From: Roseivirga sp. BDSF3-8
GTDB lineage: Bacteria > Bacteroidota > Bacteroidia > Cytophagales > Cyclobacteriaceae
DNA length: 64,000 bases
NCBI RefSeq assembly: GCF_041449215.1
Contig: NZ_JBGNFV010000001.1
Location: 5,039,001-5,103,000, forward strand
Direction of reading: 5' to 3'
The notes below the pieces were generated by a model. It was not told the DNA's origin and ran no database searches. It saw only the letters and a list, made by a program, of their open reading frames with translations. Below, piece by piece: positions 1 to 8,861 of this stretch (position 1 is its first letter; every line of letters begins with the position of its first letter). The position numbers and the translations under genes were made by a program.

Positions 1-934
1 TCTCAATGAAGTATTTAGCCTGAGCTATTGCCAGTGAGTCATCTGCCGATGTACCGGCAGTACGGTACTCATTCACAGTGAGTTCCTGCCCAATGTACCT
101 GTCCGTGTAGTTCTTGGTGTAAAGGTTCATCAACCCACCAGCCTGCTCAAAGGCTGCCCAGAATACCAATACGATAACGAAGGAAATACCCAGTAAAACA
201 AGACGGTCTTTTTCGTTGCCGGTAAGGCTCTTTGAGGTTCCATTAGGGTTTTTAGCAAGGCTCTCTTTTCTTGATTTAGCATCATTGAGATCACCCACTC
301 CCTTAAGGTGTTTTTGTCCCGCAATAAAGACGATCTGTCCCAGAAGCATACCAAAGCCTGCAAGGCTAAAACCATAGTGCCAGCCGATGGTCTCTCCCAC
401 ATATCCTACAATAATGGCGGCAAGGAAGGCGCCGAGGTTGATACCCATGTAGAAGATAGTGAACCCGGCATCACGTCTGTTATCTCCTTTTTTATAGAGA
501 CCACCTACCATGGTAGAAATGTTAGGCTTCAACAATCCGGTACCTGCTACAATGAGAAGCAGCGCCCCGTAAAATGCCCACTCGAGAGGAACGGCCATAA
601 GGAAGTGACCGGCCACCAGGGTAAATCCTCCTATTAATACAGCCTTTTTCTGGCCAAAGATATTATCAGCAAGCCAGCCGCCCGGTACAGATACCAGATA
701 AACGAGCATGGTATACCAACCATAAAGCTCCAGTGCACCGGATTCAGTCCAACCGAAGCCTCCGTTTACGGTACTTACGAGGAAGAGTACGAGAATACCC
801 CTCATTCCGTAATAGCTGAAACGTTCCCACATTTCAGTAAAGAATAGGATCATAAGGCCTTTGGGGTGCCCTCCTATCGTTGAACGCTCAATGTCGGAAT
901 TATCCGGCAGGTTCACTGTATCACGCTTTGACAT
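1..934 (-). CDS. POT/PTR family peptide:proton symporter (MFS), C-terminus beyond window
   Basis: Inner-membrane proton-coupled di/tripeptide transporter of the POT (PTR2) branch of the major facilitator superfamily. Reading leftward from an ATG at 934, the product starts MSKRDTVNLPDN and carries the POT signature ERFSYYGMRG near residue 38, in which the ExxER motif couples proton and peptide binding. Several hydrophobic helices follow, including a segment with LKPNISTMVGGLY around residue 130, the second conserved POT block. The frame is open to the first base, so about 311 residues of a protein that is usually around 500 long are visible. It is divergent from pckA across a 227-bp gap. The substrate is inferred from the family. 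Confidence 0.88.
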   Translation of the reverse strand, partial: MSKRDTVNLPDNSDIERSTIGGHPKGLMILFFTEMWERFSYYGMRGILVLFLVSTVNGGFGWTESGALELYGWYTMLVYLVSVPGGWLADNIFGQKKAVLIGGFTLVAGHFLMAVPLEWAFYGALLLIVAGTGLLKPNISTMVGGLYKKGDNRRDAGFTIFYMGINLGAFLAAIIVGYVGETIGWHYGFSLAGFGMLLGQIVFIAGQKHLKGVGDLNDAKSRKESLAKNPNGTSKSLTGNEKDRLVLLGISFVIVLVFWAAFEQAGGLMNLYTKNYTDRYIGQELTVNEYRTAGTSADDSLAIAQAKYFIE

Positions 935-1116
935 TGCCTATAGCTATTTTTCTAGAACAATCTTTCTTGAAACAAACGCTAAAGCTACTATTTGAATGTA
1001 TTTTCTGCAAAAAATTTATGCTTATGACCAAACAATTTTAGAATTACTGATCTAAATCATTTTTGAAAAAGGAAGTGTTAGACATATTGACGGAGCAAAA
1101 TTTTATTAATTTTACG

Positions 1117-1126
1117 CAAACGTTTG
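1117..1126. promoter_or_regulatory. Perfect 10-bp palindrome upstream of pckA (possible operator)
   Basis: CAAACGTTTG lies 35 bases before the pckA ATG in the gap shared with the divergent peptide transporter. The AAACGTTT core resembles half-sites of LacI/CcpA-like regulators, but no regulator is seen in the window. The rest of the 227-bp gap is AT-rich with no clear gene. Confidence 0.25.
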
Positions 1127-1161
1127 AATCAATCGTATCCCTATATTTTTAATTATTGATC

Positions 1162-2778
1162 ATGCAAGAATTCGGTCTAAAATCATCAGTTAGCGGTTTG
1201 GGTAAACAGGGGGTGAACAAGTTCGCAGAAGCATACTGGAACCTGTCTCCGGCCGAACTGGTAGAAGAGGCTCTGAAAAACGGCGAAGGATCCCTTACTG
1301 ATAAGGGTGCACTTATGTGTGATACCGGCAAGTTTACAGGACGGTCTCCCAAGGACAGGTTCGTAGTCAAAGACGACAAAACTGCCGACACAGTTTGGTG
1401 GGGTGATATTAACTTCCCTATCGAACCTGCACACTTTGAGGGCCTTTACCAAAAGATGCTTGCTTTTTTGGAGGATAAGAAGCTTTATGTGAGAGATGCC
1501 TATGCGGGTGCGGATGAAAATTACAGACTTAGCCTGCGCGTAATCAACACCGAGGCATGGCATAATCTTTTCTGCAATAATATGTTCCTGAGGCCTTCAG
1601 CAGATGAACTCAAGAACTTTGATCCCAATTTTACCATTATCTGTGCTCCTGACTTTAAAGCTAATCCGGAAGAGGATGGCACACGTCAGGAAAACTTCGC
1701 CATTATCAACTTTACCAAACGGATGATCCTGATCGGTGGCACAGGTTATGCGGGCGAAATGAAGAAGGGTATATTCTCTGTACTGAATTACCTGCTTCCT
1801 CAGGAGCACCACGTGCTGTCTATGCACTGTTCTGCCAACATCGGTGAAGATGGTGACACAGCTATATTTTTCGGGCTCTCAGGAACTGGTAAGACTACGC
1901 TTAGCGCTGACCCTGCCAGGGGACTTATCGGTGATGATGAGCATGGCTGGACAGATAAGAATGTATTCAACTTCGAAGGCGGATGCTATGCAAAAGTAGT
2001 GGACCTGACCCGGGAGAAGGAACCGCAGATCTACGACGCCATTAGGTTCGGAGCATTAGTAGAAAATACCCGCTTCAAGGAAGGAACCCGTGAGGTGGAC
2101 TACGAAAATACTGAGGTTACTGAAAATACCCGTACCAGTTATCCTATCAACCATATAGATAATGCGGTAGAACCTTCTAAAGGAGGAATTCCTCAAAATA
2201 TCTTCTTCCTCACTTGTGATGCCTATGGTGTACTCCCTCCTATTTCAAAACTGAATAAGGGGCAGGCTATGTATCACTTCATCAGCGGATATACAGCTAA
2301 AGTAGCAGGTACTGAGGCAGGTATTACAGAACCCCAAACTGCATTTTCTGCCTGTTTTGGTGCGCCATTTCTTCCCCTTCACCCCACTCAGTATGCTGAA
2401 ATGCTTGGTGAGAAGATGAAAAAGCACGATGTGAATATCTGGCTTATCAATACTGGCTGGTCTGGTGGTCCTTATGGTACTGGTAGCCGCATTAAACTGC
2501 CTTACACCCGTGCTATGATCTCTGCTGCCCTGGAAGGAAAGCTTGATTCGGTAGAATTTAAAAATCATCCTGTATTTGGCGTAGCCATGCCTACATCATG
2601 CCCAGGGGTGCCATCGGAAATACTGGATCCGGTTAATACCTGGGATGATAAGGATGATTATCAGAATAAGGCGGACAAGCTTGCCAATAGCTTTATCTCA
2701 AACTTTGGGAAATACGAAGAATACGCCAATGATGAAATCATGGCCGGCTCTCCTAAACCGTCAAAGATTAACGCCTGA
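1162..2778 (+). CDS. pckA: Phosphoenolpyruvate carboxykinase (ATP)
   Basis: Cytosolic gluconeogenic enzyme that converts oxaloacetate and ATP to phosphoenolpyruvate, CO2 and ADP. The 538-residue length matches the ATP-dependent class (E. coli PckA has 540). The P-loop GLSGTGKTTLS is at about residues 238-248. It is followed by GDDEHGW (kinase-2 type metal-binding block) and FEGGCYAK, and by the C-terminal INTGWSGG and GVPSEILDP blocks typical of the family. A TTG two codons upstream (1156) is in frame, but the ATG at 1162 is the natural start. It is monocistronic, with a strong hairpin terminator after it and a palindrome 35 bp upstream that could be an operator. Confidence 0.97.
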   Translation: MQEFGLKSSVSGLGKQGVNKFAEAYWNLSPAELVEEALKNGEGSLTDKGALMCDTGKFTGRSPKDRFVVKDDKTADTVWWGDINFPIEPAHFEGLYQKMLAFLEDKKLYVRDAYAGADENYRLSLRVINTEAWHNLFCNNMFLRPSADELKNFDPNFTIICAPDFKANPEEDGTRQENFAIINFTKRMILIGGTGYAGEMKKGIFSVLNYLLPQEHHVLSMHCSANIGEDGDTAIFFGLSGTGKTTLSADPARGLIGDDEHGWTDKNVFNFEGGCYAKVVDLTREKEPQIYDAIRFGALVENTRFKEGTREVDYENTEVTENTRTSYPINHIDNAVEPSKGGIPQNIFFLTCDAYGVLPPISKLNKGQAMYHFISGYTAKVAGTEAGITEPQTAFSACFGAPFLPLHPTQYAEMLGEKMKKHDVNIWLINTGWSGGPYGTGSRIKLPYTRAMISAALEGKLDSVEFKNHPVFGVAMPTSCPGVPSEILDPVNTWDDKDDYQNKADKLANSFISNFGKYEEYANDEIMAGSPKPSKINA

Positions 2779-2806
2779 TAAAGCGACAATAAAATACGTG
2801 AACCCT

Positions 2807-2840
2807 AAAAAGCCTTTTCGTGAAAGCGAAGGGGCTTTTT
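2807..2840 (+). terminator. Rho-independent terminator of pckA
   Basis: AAAAAGCCTTTTCG pairs, with two G-T wobbles, to CGAAGGGGCTTTTT around a 6-base loop. The stem ends in a T-rich tail. Confidence 0.85.
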
Positions 2841-2878
2841 CTTTGCATAAGAATTAATAAAAAGTGAATTTTCGGTCT

Positions 2879-3568
2879 ATGACTGATAAAACAGCACTGG
2901 AAGCCTGGCTTAAGAAGCAGGATTTTCATGAGGTAATGCCATTGCCCGCGAGCAGTGATATCCGCAGATTAGATTTCACAGCCAATAACAGCCGGCTTGC
3001 AGAGATAGACCTGAAAGATCAGGTTGCTTTTCATAACTATGTGTTTAATGAAATGATCTACGGCACAAAAGGTACCGCCGGTGTGGGAGGCTATATGGAG
3101 CCACGTGTTCTATACCAGAGAAGCGATCATTTTGGCGGAGAGGAGCCCCGTTCATGTCATTTGGGGATAGACATTTGGATGGAGCAAAATACTCCTGTGA
3201 TGGTCCCCTATGAGGGCAGGGTGCATAGCCTGGCAGATAATGCAGGGTTTGGTAATTATGGTCCTACAATCATTCTGGAGCATACATCACCGGCTGGCCC
3301 CTGGTATTCTCTTTACGGTCACCTGAGTCGCGAAAGCCTTAGACTAGAAGAGGGCCAGCTTATTGCCAAAGGAGAGGTATTTGCCGACCTGGGCACTTAT
3401 TTAGAGAACGGACACTGGCCGCCACACCTGCACTTTCAGTTAATGATTGATTTGCAGGGAAATCGCGGAGATTTCCCTGGCGTAGCTGCACCGGCAGCAA
3501 AAGCACAGTACACAGCAATATGTCCGGATCCTAACCTTATCCTGCGCCTTCCTGTTTTACATGATTAA
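2879..3568 (+). CDS. M23-family peptidase without signal peptide
   Basis: Zinc metallopeptidase fold of the LytM/M23 family, whose members usually cleave peptidoglycan cross-links. The 229-residue product has the ligand set in order: HLGIDIW (HxxxD) near residue 96, YGHLS near residue 151 and HLHFQ near residue 187. All metal ligands are therefore kept. It lacks any N-terminal signal peptide or lipobox, so either it is cytosolic or it leaves the cell by another route, which is unusual for a wall hydrolase. A GTG at 2864 is in frame, but the ATG at 2879 is preferred. Its stop overlaps the stop of the convergent nucleoside transporter gene by 4 bp. The physiological substrate is unknown. Confidence 0.82.
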   Translation: MTDKTALEAWLKKQDFHEVMPLPASSDIRRLDFTANNSRLAEIDLKDQVAFHNYVFNEMIYGTKGTAGVGGYMEPRVLYQRSDHFGGEEPRSCHLGIDIWMEQNTPVMVPYEGRVHSLADNAGFGNYGPTIILEHTSPAGPWYSLYGHLSRESLRLEEGQLIAKGEVFADLGTYLENGHWPPHLHFQLMIDLQGNRGDFPGVAAPAAKAQYTAICPDPNLILRLPVLHD

Positions 3569-4863
3569 TCAGTAAACAGGGCACCGGCAATAGTGGCAGT
3601 CATCATACAGGCAATGGTGGCTGCAAGCAGGGCTCTAAGACCTAATTTGGATAAGTTGCCTTGTTGATTAGGGGCCATGCCCCCTATTCCCCCCACCTGT
3701 ATGGCTATGGAACTGAAGTTACTAAAGCCGCATAGTGCATATGTAGCTATAATGATTGACTTGGGTTGAAGTATTCCCTCTGACTTCATATCTGCCAGTG
3801 CCAAATAAGCCACAAACTCATTGATAACGGTTTTTTGCCCCAAAAGACTACCCACAGCCAGGGCATCCTTACTTTCTACCCCCATTACGAAGGCAAATAC
3901 CTGGAAAATCTGACCTAGAATATACTCAAGAGAAAATTTATCAAATTTTCCATCCGTTGATTCGGCTATGAAACTATTGAGTCCGGTAATGTCCCCTATA
4001 AAGTCTCCGAGAAAGTAATTAATGGCATAAATGACGGCAATAAAGGCGAGAAGCATCCCTCCTATATTAAGCGCAAGCTTAAGACCGTCTGCTGCTCCCC
4101 GTGACAAGGCGTCTATAAGGTTAACTCCGAGGGTTTCATTACTTACTTTAAGGTCAGTATTGATCTGGTCAGGTTGTGTTTCCGGAATGATTATCTTACT
4201 TATCACAATGGCTGCAGGGGCATTCATTACGGAAGCACTTAGCAGGTAGGCGGCAAACTTAGCTTCCATTTCCGGATCACCGCCTCCCAGGAATGCTACA
4301 AAAGCAGCCAGAACACCACCGGCAATAGTAGCCATACCACCTGTCATGAGGCACATAAGCTCTGACCTGGTCATGGTGGGTACAAAGGGCCTCACCAGCA
4401 GAGGCGCTTCAGTTTGCCCCAGAAATATATTACCTGCAGCACTCAGGCTTTCCGCACCACTCAGTCGCATGGTGCGTGCCATTATCCAGGCAATACCAAA
4501 TACAATCTTCTGGAGTATGCCCAGATAATAAAGACCGGCTGTGACAGTGGAAAAGAAAATAACGGTGGGCAATACCTTAACGGCAAAAACAAATCCTAAT
4601 GTACCCTGGTCGTTTACCATTTCATCGCCGAAAATGAACCTGGCTCCATCTTCAGCGAAGTTTAAGAACAGGACAAATTTTTCACTTACCCATTCAAAAC
4701 CAGCCTTCACTGCTGGAAATTCATTGATCAAAAGACCAAAAATAATCTGTAGTAGGATACCGGTGCCCACCAGCCGCCAGTTTATGGCTTTTCTATTGCT
4801 ACTGAATACAAAGGCAAATCCTACTAAAGCGATAAGGCCCAAAAGGCCGCGTGCATAATCCAT
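3565..4863 (-). CDS. Concentrative nucleoside transporter (CNT/NupC family)
   Basis: Inner-membrane cation-coupled nucleoside uptake protein of 432 residues, the usual length for bacterial CNTs. It has an N-terminal hydrophobic helix, the block VLPTVIFFSTVTAGLYYLG near residue 98, the conserved GNIFLGQTEAPLLVRPF loop near residue 143 that contributes to nucleoside binding, and YALCGFSNFSSIAIQVGG near residue 375. It is downstream of the etfB-etfA-nuclease genes on the same strand, but a terminator at 4911-4933 separates them. Nucleoside specificity cannot be read from the sequence. Confidence 0.92.
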   Translation of the reverse strand: MDYARGLLGLIALVGFAFVFSSNRKAINWRLVGTGILLQIIFGLLINEFPAVKAGFEWVSEKFVLFLNFAEDGARFIFGDEMVNDQGTLGFVFAVKVLPTVIFFSTVTAGLYYLGILQKIVFGIAWIMARTMRLSGAESLSAAGNIFLGQTEAPLLVRPFVPTMTRSELMCLMTGGMATIAGGVLAAFVAFLGGGDPEMEAKFAAYLLSASVMNAPAAIVISKIIIPETQPDQINTDLKVSNETLGVNLIDALSRGAADGLKLALNIGGMLLAFIAVIYAINYFLGDFIGDITGLNSFIAESTDGKFDKFSLEYILGQIFQVFAFVMGVESKDALAVGSLLGQKTVINEFVAYLALADMKSEGILQPKSIIIATYALCGFSNFSSIAIQVGGIGGMAPNQQGNLSKLGLRALLAATIACMMTATIAGALFTD

Positions 4864-4910
4864 ATCCAGGTATTGAGACCTGCAAAAATAGGATTAAATG
4901 TAAAAAAGAA

Positions 4911-4933
4911 AAACCTCCCGTTTCGGGGAGGTT
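4911..4933 (-). terminator. Terminator after the DUF151 nuclease gene
   Basis: A GC-rich hairpin (AAACCTCCC / GGGAGGTTT) with an A-run on the left flank, which is a U-tract on the minus strand. It ends the etfB-etfA-nuclease transcript before the nucleoside transporter gene. Confidence 0.8.
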
Positions 4934-4963
4934 TATTCGTATTTTATTTCAGACTAAAAAGGT

Positions 4964-5581
4964 CTAATTCCGTCGGTTCATCTCATCACGAATCTTCGCG
5001 GCACGCTCATAATCCTCTTTTTCGATGGCATCCTTAAGCATCTCATTGAGTTTTTCGATAGAGTAGTCTTTAAGCAGTTCCTCAGTAGATTTTGACGCCG
5101 TACTTTTCTTAGAAGCGGCTTTTTTCTCTCCTGTTCCGGGTGCGGGACTGGACTGCGGCTCTTCTGACTCTTCTGTAAGCACAATGCCGGCTTCAGAGAG
5201 GATAGCTTCATAGGTGAAGATAGGCGCATTGAATCTCAACCCAATGGCAATAGCATCAGAGGGCCGTGCATCGATCTCCGATCGTTCTGTACCGTTGTTA
5301 CAAACAATTTTGGCAAAGAAAACCCCTTCCTTTAAATCGGAGATAACAATCTCTTCAATATTGAAATTGAAGCTACTGGCAAAAGACTTAAAGAGATCAT
5401 GCGTCATAGGACGATTGGGTATGATCTTTTCTATCTCTATGGCAATAGCCTGGGCTTCGAACATTCCGATGATAATGGGAAGTCGCCGGTTACCTTGTTT
5501 TTCACCTAGTACCAAGGCAAAAGAGCCTGATTGCGACTGGCTTGACGAAAGTCCAAGGATTTCTAGTCTGATTTTATCCAC
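4964..5581 (-). CDS. Bifunctional nuclease family protein (DUF151 plus UVR motif)
   Basis: The protein has 205 residues. The N-terminal domain (about 1-135) matches the DUF151/BFN family: EILGLSSSQSQSGSFALVLG, RRLPIIIGMFEAQAIAIE and DARPSDAIAIGLR. Family members have reported DNase/RNase activity; no catalytic proof is visible here. A lysine/serine-rich linker leads to a C-terminal UVR motif (LNEMLKDAIEKEDYERAAK, about 174-192), as in UvrB/UvrC, suggesting protein contacts. The start is a GTG at 5581, as no in-frame ATG lies upstream. It is 21 bp downstream of etfA, so probably cotranscribed with etfBA, an arrangement I recall as common in Bacteroidota. The functional link to electron transfer is unclear. 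Confidence 0.88.
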   Translation of the reverse strand: MDKIRLEILGLSSSQSQSGSFALVLGEKQGNRRLPIIIGMFEAQAIAIEIEKIIPNRPMTHDLFKSFASSFNFNIEEIVISDLKEGVFFAKIVCNNGTERSEIDARPSDAIAIGLRFNAPIFTYEAILSEAGIVLTEESEEPQSSPAPGTGEKKAASKKSTASKSTEELLKDYSIEKLNEMLKDAIEKEDYERAAKIRDEMNRRN

Positions 5582-5602
5582 AATATATGGGGGTCGATTT
5601 CT

Positions 5603-6568
5603 TTACTTGCGTGCTTTGATCGCTTCTGTCAGTTTGGGCACTACTTCGAATGCATCTCCTACAATACCGTAGTCAGCCGCTTTGAAGAAAGGTGCTTCAG
5701 GATCTTTATTGATCACGACAATGTATTTTGATGAATTCACACCGGCAAGGTGTTGAATTGCACCTGAAATCCCAACAGCTACGTACAGGGTAGGGCTAAC
5801 TTTAACGCCGGTCTGGCCAACGTGCTCATGGTGAGGTCTCCAGTCCATATCTGACACTGGTTTGCTACATCCTGTAGCAGCGCCAAGAGCCCTGGCAAGA
5901 TCTTCTATCATACCCCAGTTTTCAGGACCTTTCAGACCCCGGCCACCGGATACGACAAGATCAGCCTCAGGAAGTAGTATTTCACCCGTTTGTCTTTCCT
6001 CTCCGGTGATTTGCACACCAAAGTCAGCGTCAGACAATTCTGGCGAGAATGTTTCCACAGTAGCATCTCCGCCATCTTCTTTAACCTCTACGGCGTTTTT
6101 CTTAATGGCAATGATCTTTACATCAGCCTTAAGTTCAACCATGGCAAAGGCTTTACCTGTATAGATGCTTCTTTTTACTTTGAAGCCGGAAGAAGTATCA
6201 GGCAGTTCAGCAACGTTCGATGCCAGCGCAGCGTTGGTTTTAACGGCTACACGGGCAGCTACAGGATCACCTAGAGAAGACTTGGCAAGTACGAGTACTT
6301 TCGCACCTTCTTTTTCCACCGCCTGGGTAAGTGCGTTGGCATAGGCCTGGATCACACCTTTATCCAGTCTGTCATCATTAACATGCAATACTTTTGTGGC
6401 ACCAGCCTTACCCACTTCTTTGAGCTTAGCCTCGTCTATGCTACCAAATGCAATGGCAGTAGCTGAAGTGCCTTCATTTGCCGCTACGGCAGCACCATAG
6501 CTGACAGCCTCGAGTGAGGATTTTTTGATCTCGCCTTCGGCCGATTCTATAAATACTAATACGGACAT
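5603..6568 (-). CDS. etfA: Electron transfer flavoprotein, alpha subunit
   Basis: Large subunit of the cytosolic ETF heterodimer, which carries FAD and passes electrons from acyl-CoA and related dehydrogenases to the quinone pool. The product has 321 residues. The FAD-binding C-terminal block is visible as LVVSGGRGLKGPENW (about 204-218), the AxGxSxPVSD-type stretch GCSKPVSDMDWRPHHE, and LYVAVGISGAIQHLAGV (about 263-279). It follows etfB by 46 bp on the same strand and precedes the DUF151 nuclease gene. Confidence 0.96.
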   Translation of the reverse strand: MSVLVFIESAEGEIKKSSLEAVSYGAAVAANEGTSATAIAFGSIDEAKLKEVGKAGATKVLHVNDDRLDKGVIQAYANALTQAVEKEGAKVLVLAKSSLGDPVAARVAVKTNAALASNVAELPDTSSGFKVKRSIYTGKAFAMVELKADVKIIAIKKNAVEVKEDGGDATVETFSPELSDADFGVQITGEERQTGEILLPEADLVVSGGRGLKGPENWGMIEDLARALGAATGCSKPVSDMDWRPHHEHVGQTGVKVSPTLYVAVGISGAIQHLAGVNSSKYIVVINKDPEAPFFKAADYGIVGDAFEVVPKLTEAIKARK

Positions 6569-6614
6569 TTTTCCAGATTTTTTTAGTTGAAGTAAAAATG
6601 AGATGGGCGGCTTA

Positions 6615-7352
6615 TCAGATTACCTTTGCCTCGTTCTTAAGCAGGTCGACAAGTTCCTCAACATTGTCGGCATCGATCATTTTCACATCTCCCTTAGCAG
6701 GAGGCATTTCATAATTCTCCAGCACGGTAGGCTTTTCGCTGTCTACAGGGTCCACCACATTCAGCGGCTTGGTTCTGGCAGACATGATACCTCTCATGTT
6801 AGGAATCTTCCATTCTGCTATAGGCTCCTGACAGCCTGCAACGAATGGCATTTTTACCTCAATAAATTCTTTTCCACCTTCGATCTCACGAGCCATTTTG
6901 GCTGTGTCGCCCTCTATGTCCAGTTTCATAACCGGAGACAGTGCAGGTAGTCCAAGTAACTCGCCTACCATGCCATGTACCTGGCCTCCATTGAAGTCGA
7001 TGGATTCACGGCCCATAAGGATCATGTCATATCCGCCTTCTTTGGCGTGGGAAGCAATTTGCTTAGCAACAAAAAATGCATCGGTAGGCTCGGCATTTAT
7101 ACGTACTGCTTCATCTGCACCAATGGCCAGGGCCTTACGGATGGTCGGCTCGGTCTCAGCCTCGCCCACATTGAGAACGGTAACACTACCGCCTGTTTGC
7201 TCCTTGATCTCAACCGCACGTGCCAGGGCATAATCATCATAAGGGCCAATGATGTACTGTACGCCTGTGCTATCAAACTTCGTGTTGTTATCGGTAAACG
7301 ATATCTTCGAAGTCGTATCGGGTACGTGGGTAATACAAACTAAAATTTTCAT
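6615..7352 (-). CDS. etfB: Electron transfer flavoprotein, beta subunit
   Basis: Small ETF subunit (245 residues) that binds AMP and docks the partner dehydrogenase. The N-terminus MKILVCITHVPDT is typical. The recognition region DMILMGRESIDFNGGQVHGM (near 110-129) and the DxxARAVEIKEQTGG segment agree with bacterial EtfB. It is the first gene of the etfB-etfA-nuclease operon. A TAACTTCG element about 50 bp before the start, one base off the Bacteroidota -7 consensus, may be the operon promoter. It is divergent from the TPR gene. Confidence 0.96.
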   Translation of the reverse strand: MKILVCITHVPDTTSKISFTDNNTKFDSTGVQYIIGPYDDYALARAVEIKEQTGGSVTVLNVGEAETEPTIRKALAIGADEAVRINAEPTDAFFVAKQIASHAKEGGYDMILMGRESIDFNGGQVHGMVGELLGLPALSPVMKLDIEGDTAKMAREIEGGKEFIEVKMPFVAGCQEPIAEWKIPNMRGIMSARTKPLNVVDPVDSEKPTVLENYEMPPAKGDVKMIDADNVEELVDLLKNEAKVI

Positions 7353-7435
7353 ATATCGAGGTGAAAGATTTTATATGTTAACTTTAACTCGGGCTCGAAG
7401 TTACGACTAATTAAAAAAAATAAAAATGCGCCCTT

Positions 7436-7762
7436 ATGAGTGATATGCCGCGATTACAACAGCTATTAGGCTTTTTAAAAGAAGAGCCTGACGACCCTTT
7501 TTTACTTTACGCCATAGCTACGGAGTATAACGGGACGGATACCCAGAAGGCTTTGCACTATTACGAACGTCTCCTGCAGGAGCATCCGGACTATGTCGGT
7601 ACCTACTATCATGCCGCTGCTTTGTATGCAGATATCGGCGAGCAGGAAAAGGCGGAAGCCATTTATACTAAAGGTATTAAGACCGCCGGAAAGGCTGGTG
7701 ACCTTAAAGCTTTGCAGGAGCTTCAAAATGCCTATACCAATTTTCAAATGGAATGGGACTAG
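7436..7762 (+). CDS. Small TPR-repeat protein
   Basis: A 108-residue soluble protein with about two tetratricopeptide repeats: the first around DPFLLYAIATEYNGTDTQKA (residues 19-38), the second around VGTYYHAAALYADIGEQEKA (residues 53-72). A third helical pair is likely at the C-terminus. There is no signal peptide or membrane segment, so it is presumably a cytosolic protein-interaction adaptor. It is divergent from etfB, and its stop overlaps that of the convergent oxidoreductase by 4 bp. The partner is unknown. Confidence 0.8.
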   Translation: MSDMPRLQQLLGFLKEEPDDPFLLYAIATEYNGTDTQKALHYYERLLQEHPDYVGTYYHAAALYADIGEQEKAEAIYTKGIKTAGKAGDLKALQELQNAYTNFQMEWD

Positions 7763-8760
7763 GCATTCATTTCCAATACTAACTTACCTGTCTGACTAAA
7801 GTTTTTCATTGCGTCAAAAGCCTCTTCGGCTTCAGCAAGTGGCCTGACGGAGTCCACTTCCGGCACAAGCTTGTGGTCTGCTACAAAATCGATCATATCA
7901 GAAAACTCCTGGTCATTACCCATGGTACTTCCCTGAAGGGTTATCTGGTTCCAAAAGAGTCTGAACAGGTCCAGGTTTTTAGGCATGCCGGTAGTGGCCC
8001 CATAAAATACTATACGCCCCCCTGGTCTGGTGCATTTAACCAGATTATTTAATCCCTCTCCTCCGGCACTATCTATGCAGAGATGAAATCCGCCCTGTTC
8101 TTTCAATGCCGATTTAGCCCAATTATCTTCTTTATAATTATATGTGCCGGCAGCTCCCTTCTTTTTCATCAGATCAAGCTTTTCCTGAGTGCCGGAGGTA
8201 ACGGATACGGTGGCACCGGCTGCCTTGGCGAACATGAAAGCCATCTGAGCCACACCACCGCCGATGCCATTGATAAGTACGTGCTGGCCTTTTTGCAGCT
8301 TCCCGTGGGTAAAGAGGGCTCGGTACGCTGTAAGGCCTGCCAGAGGTAAACTTGCAGCTTGTGAAAAGTTAAGATGGGAGGGAATTTCTTTTAACCGGTC
8401 TACAGGCACAGATACATATTCTGCCATAGTGCCATTTACCGGCATTCCTAATATACTGTAATCACTTTTCTGTACGCTGGGGTCCTCTCCCCAGCCTATA
8501 TTTGGGTTGATAACAACATGTCTTCCTTCCCATTCAGCGCCTTCGCCATTTACCTTCTCAACTATGCCGGAGGCATCGCTTCCTAGAATGGTTTCATACC
8601 GGATGCCGGGGTATTTTCCTTCCCGCATCCATTGGTCGCGATGGTTTAATGCTGAAGCTTTTATTTTGATAAGGGCCTCCCCCTTAGCTGGCTCCGGTTT
8701 ATCTATGTCCCCGATTCTTAGGTGATTGTCTGTTTGATCCGTTAAAAAAAGTGCTTTCAT
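7759..8760 (-). CDS. MDR-type zinc-independent alcohol dehydrogenase/quinone reductase-like oxidoreductase
   Basis: Medium-chain dehydrogenase/reductase of 333 residues using NAD(P)H. The GroES-like half includes ALIKIKASALNHRDQWMREG. The Rossmann half carries the nucleotide motif INGIGGGVAQMA (near 165). The cysteines and glutamates of zinc-type ADHs are absent, which points to the quinone oxidoreductase-like branch. The start at MKALFLTD (8760) matches family N-termini better than the in-frame ATG 11 codons upstream. The stop overlaps that of the convergent TPR gene. The substrate cannot be told. Confidence 0.85.
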   Translation of the reverse strand: MKALFLTDQTDNHLRIGDIDKPEPAKGEALIKIKASALNHRDQWMREGKYPGIRYETILGSDASGIVEKVNGEGAEWEGRHVVINPNIGWGEDPSVQKSDYSILGMPVNGTMAEYVSVPVDRLKEIPSHLNFSQAASLPLAGLTAYRALFTHGKLQKGQHVLINGIGGGVAQMAFMFAKAAGATVSVTSGTQEKLDLMKKKGAAGTYNYKEDNWAKSALKEQGGFHLCIDSAGGEGLNNLVKCTRPGGRIVFYGATTGMPKNLDLFRLFWNQITLQGSTMGNDQEFSDMIDFVADHKLVPEVDSVRPLAEAEEAFDAMKNFSQTGKLVLEMNA

Positions 8761-8806
8761 CGTGTTTGGTTTTGTTACTGCAAATAATAGCATGCTTTTT
8801 ATAAGA

Positions 8807-8835
8807 AAAAAACCGTCTGTTGTGCAGACGGTTTT
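8807..8835 (-). terminator. Terminator of dnaB
   Basis: AAAACCGTCTG / CAGACGGTTTT around a 5-base loop with a left-hand A-run (U-tract on the minus strand), 27 bp after the dnaB stop. Confidence 0.85.
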
Positions 8836-8861
8836 AGACTCTTTAAATAAATATACCTATT

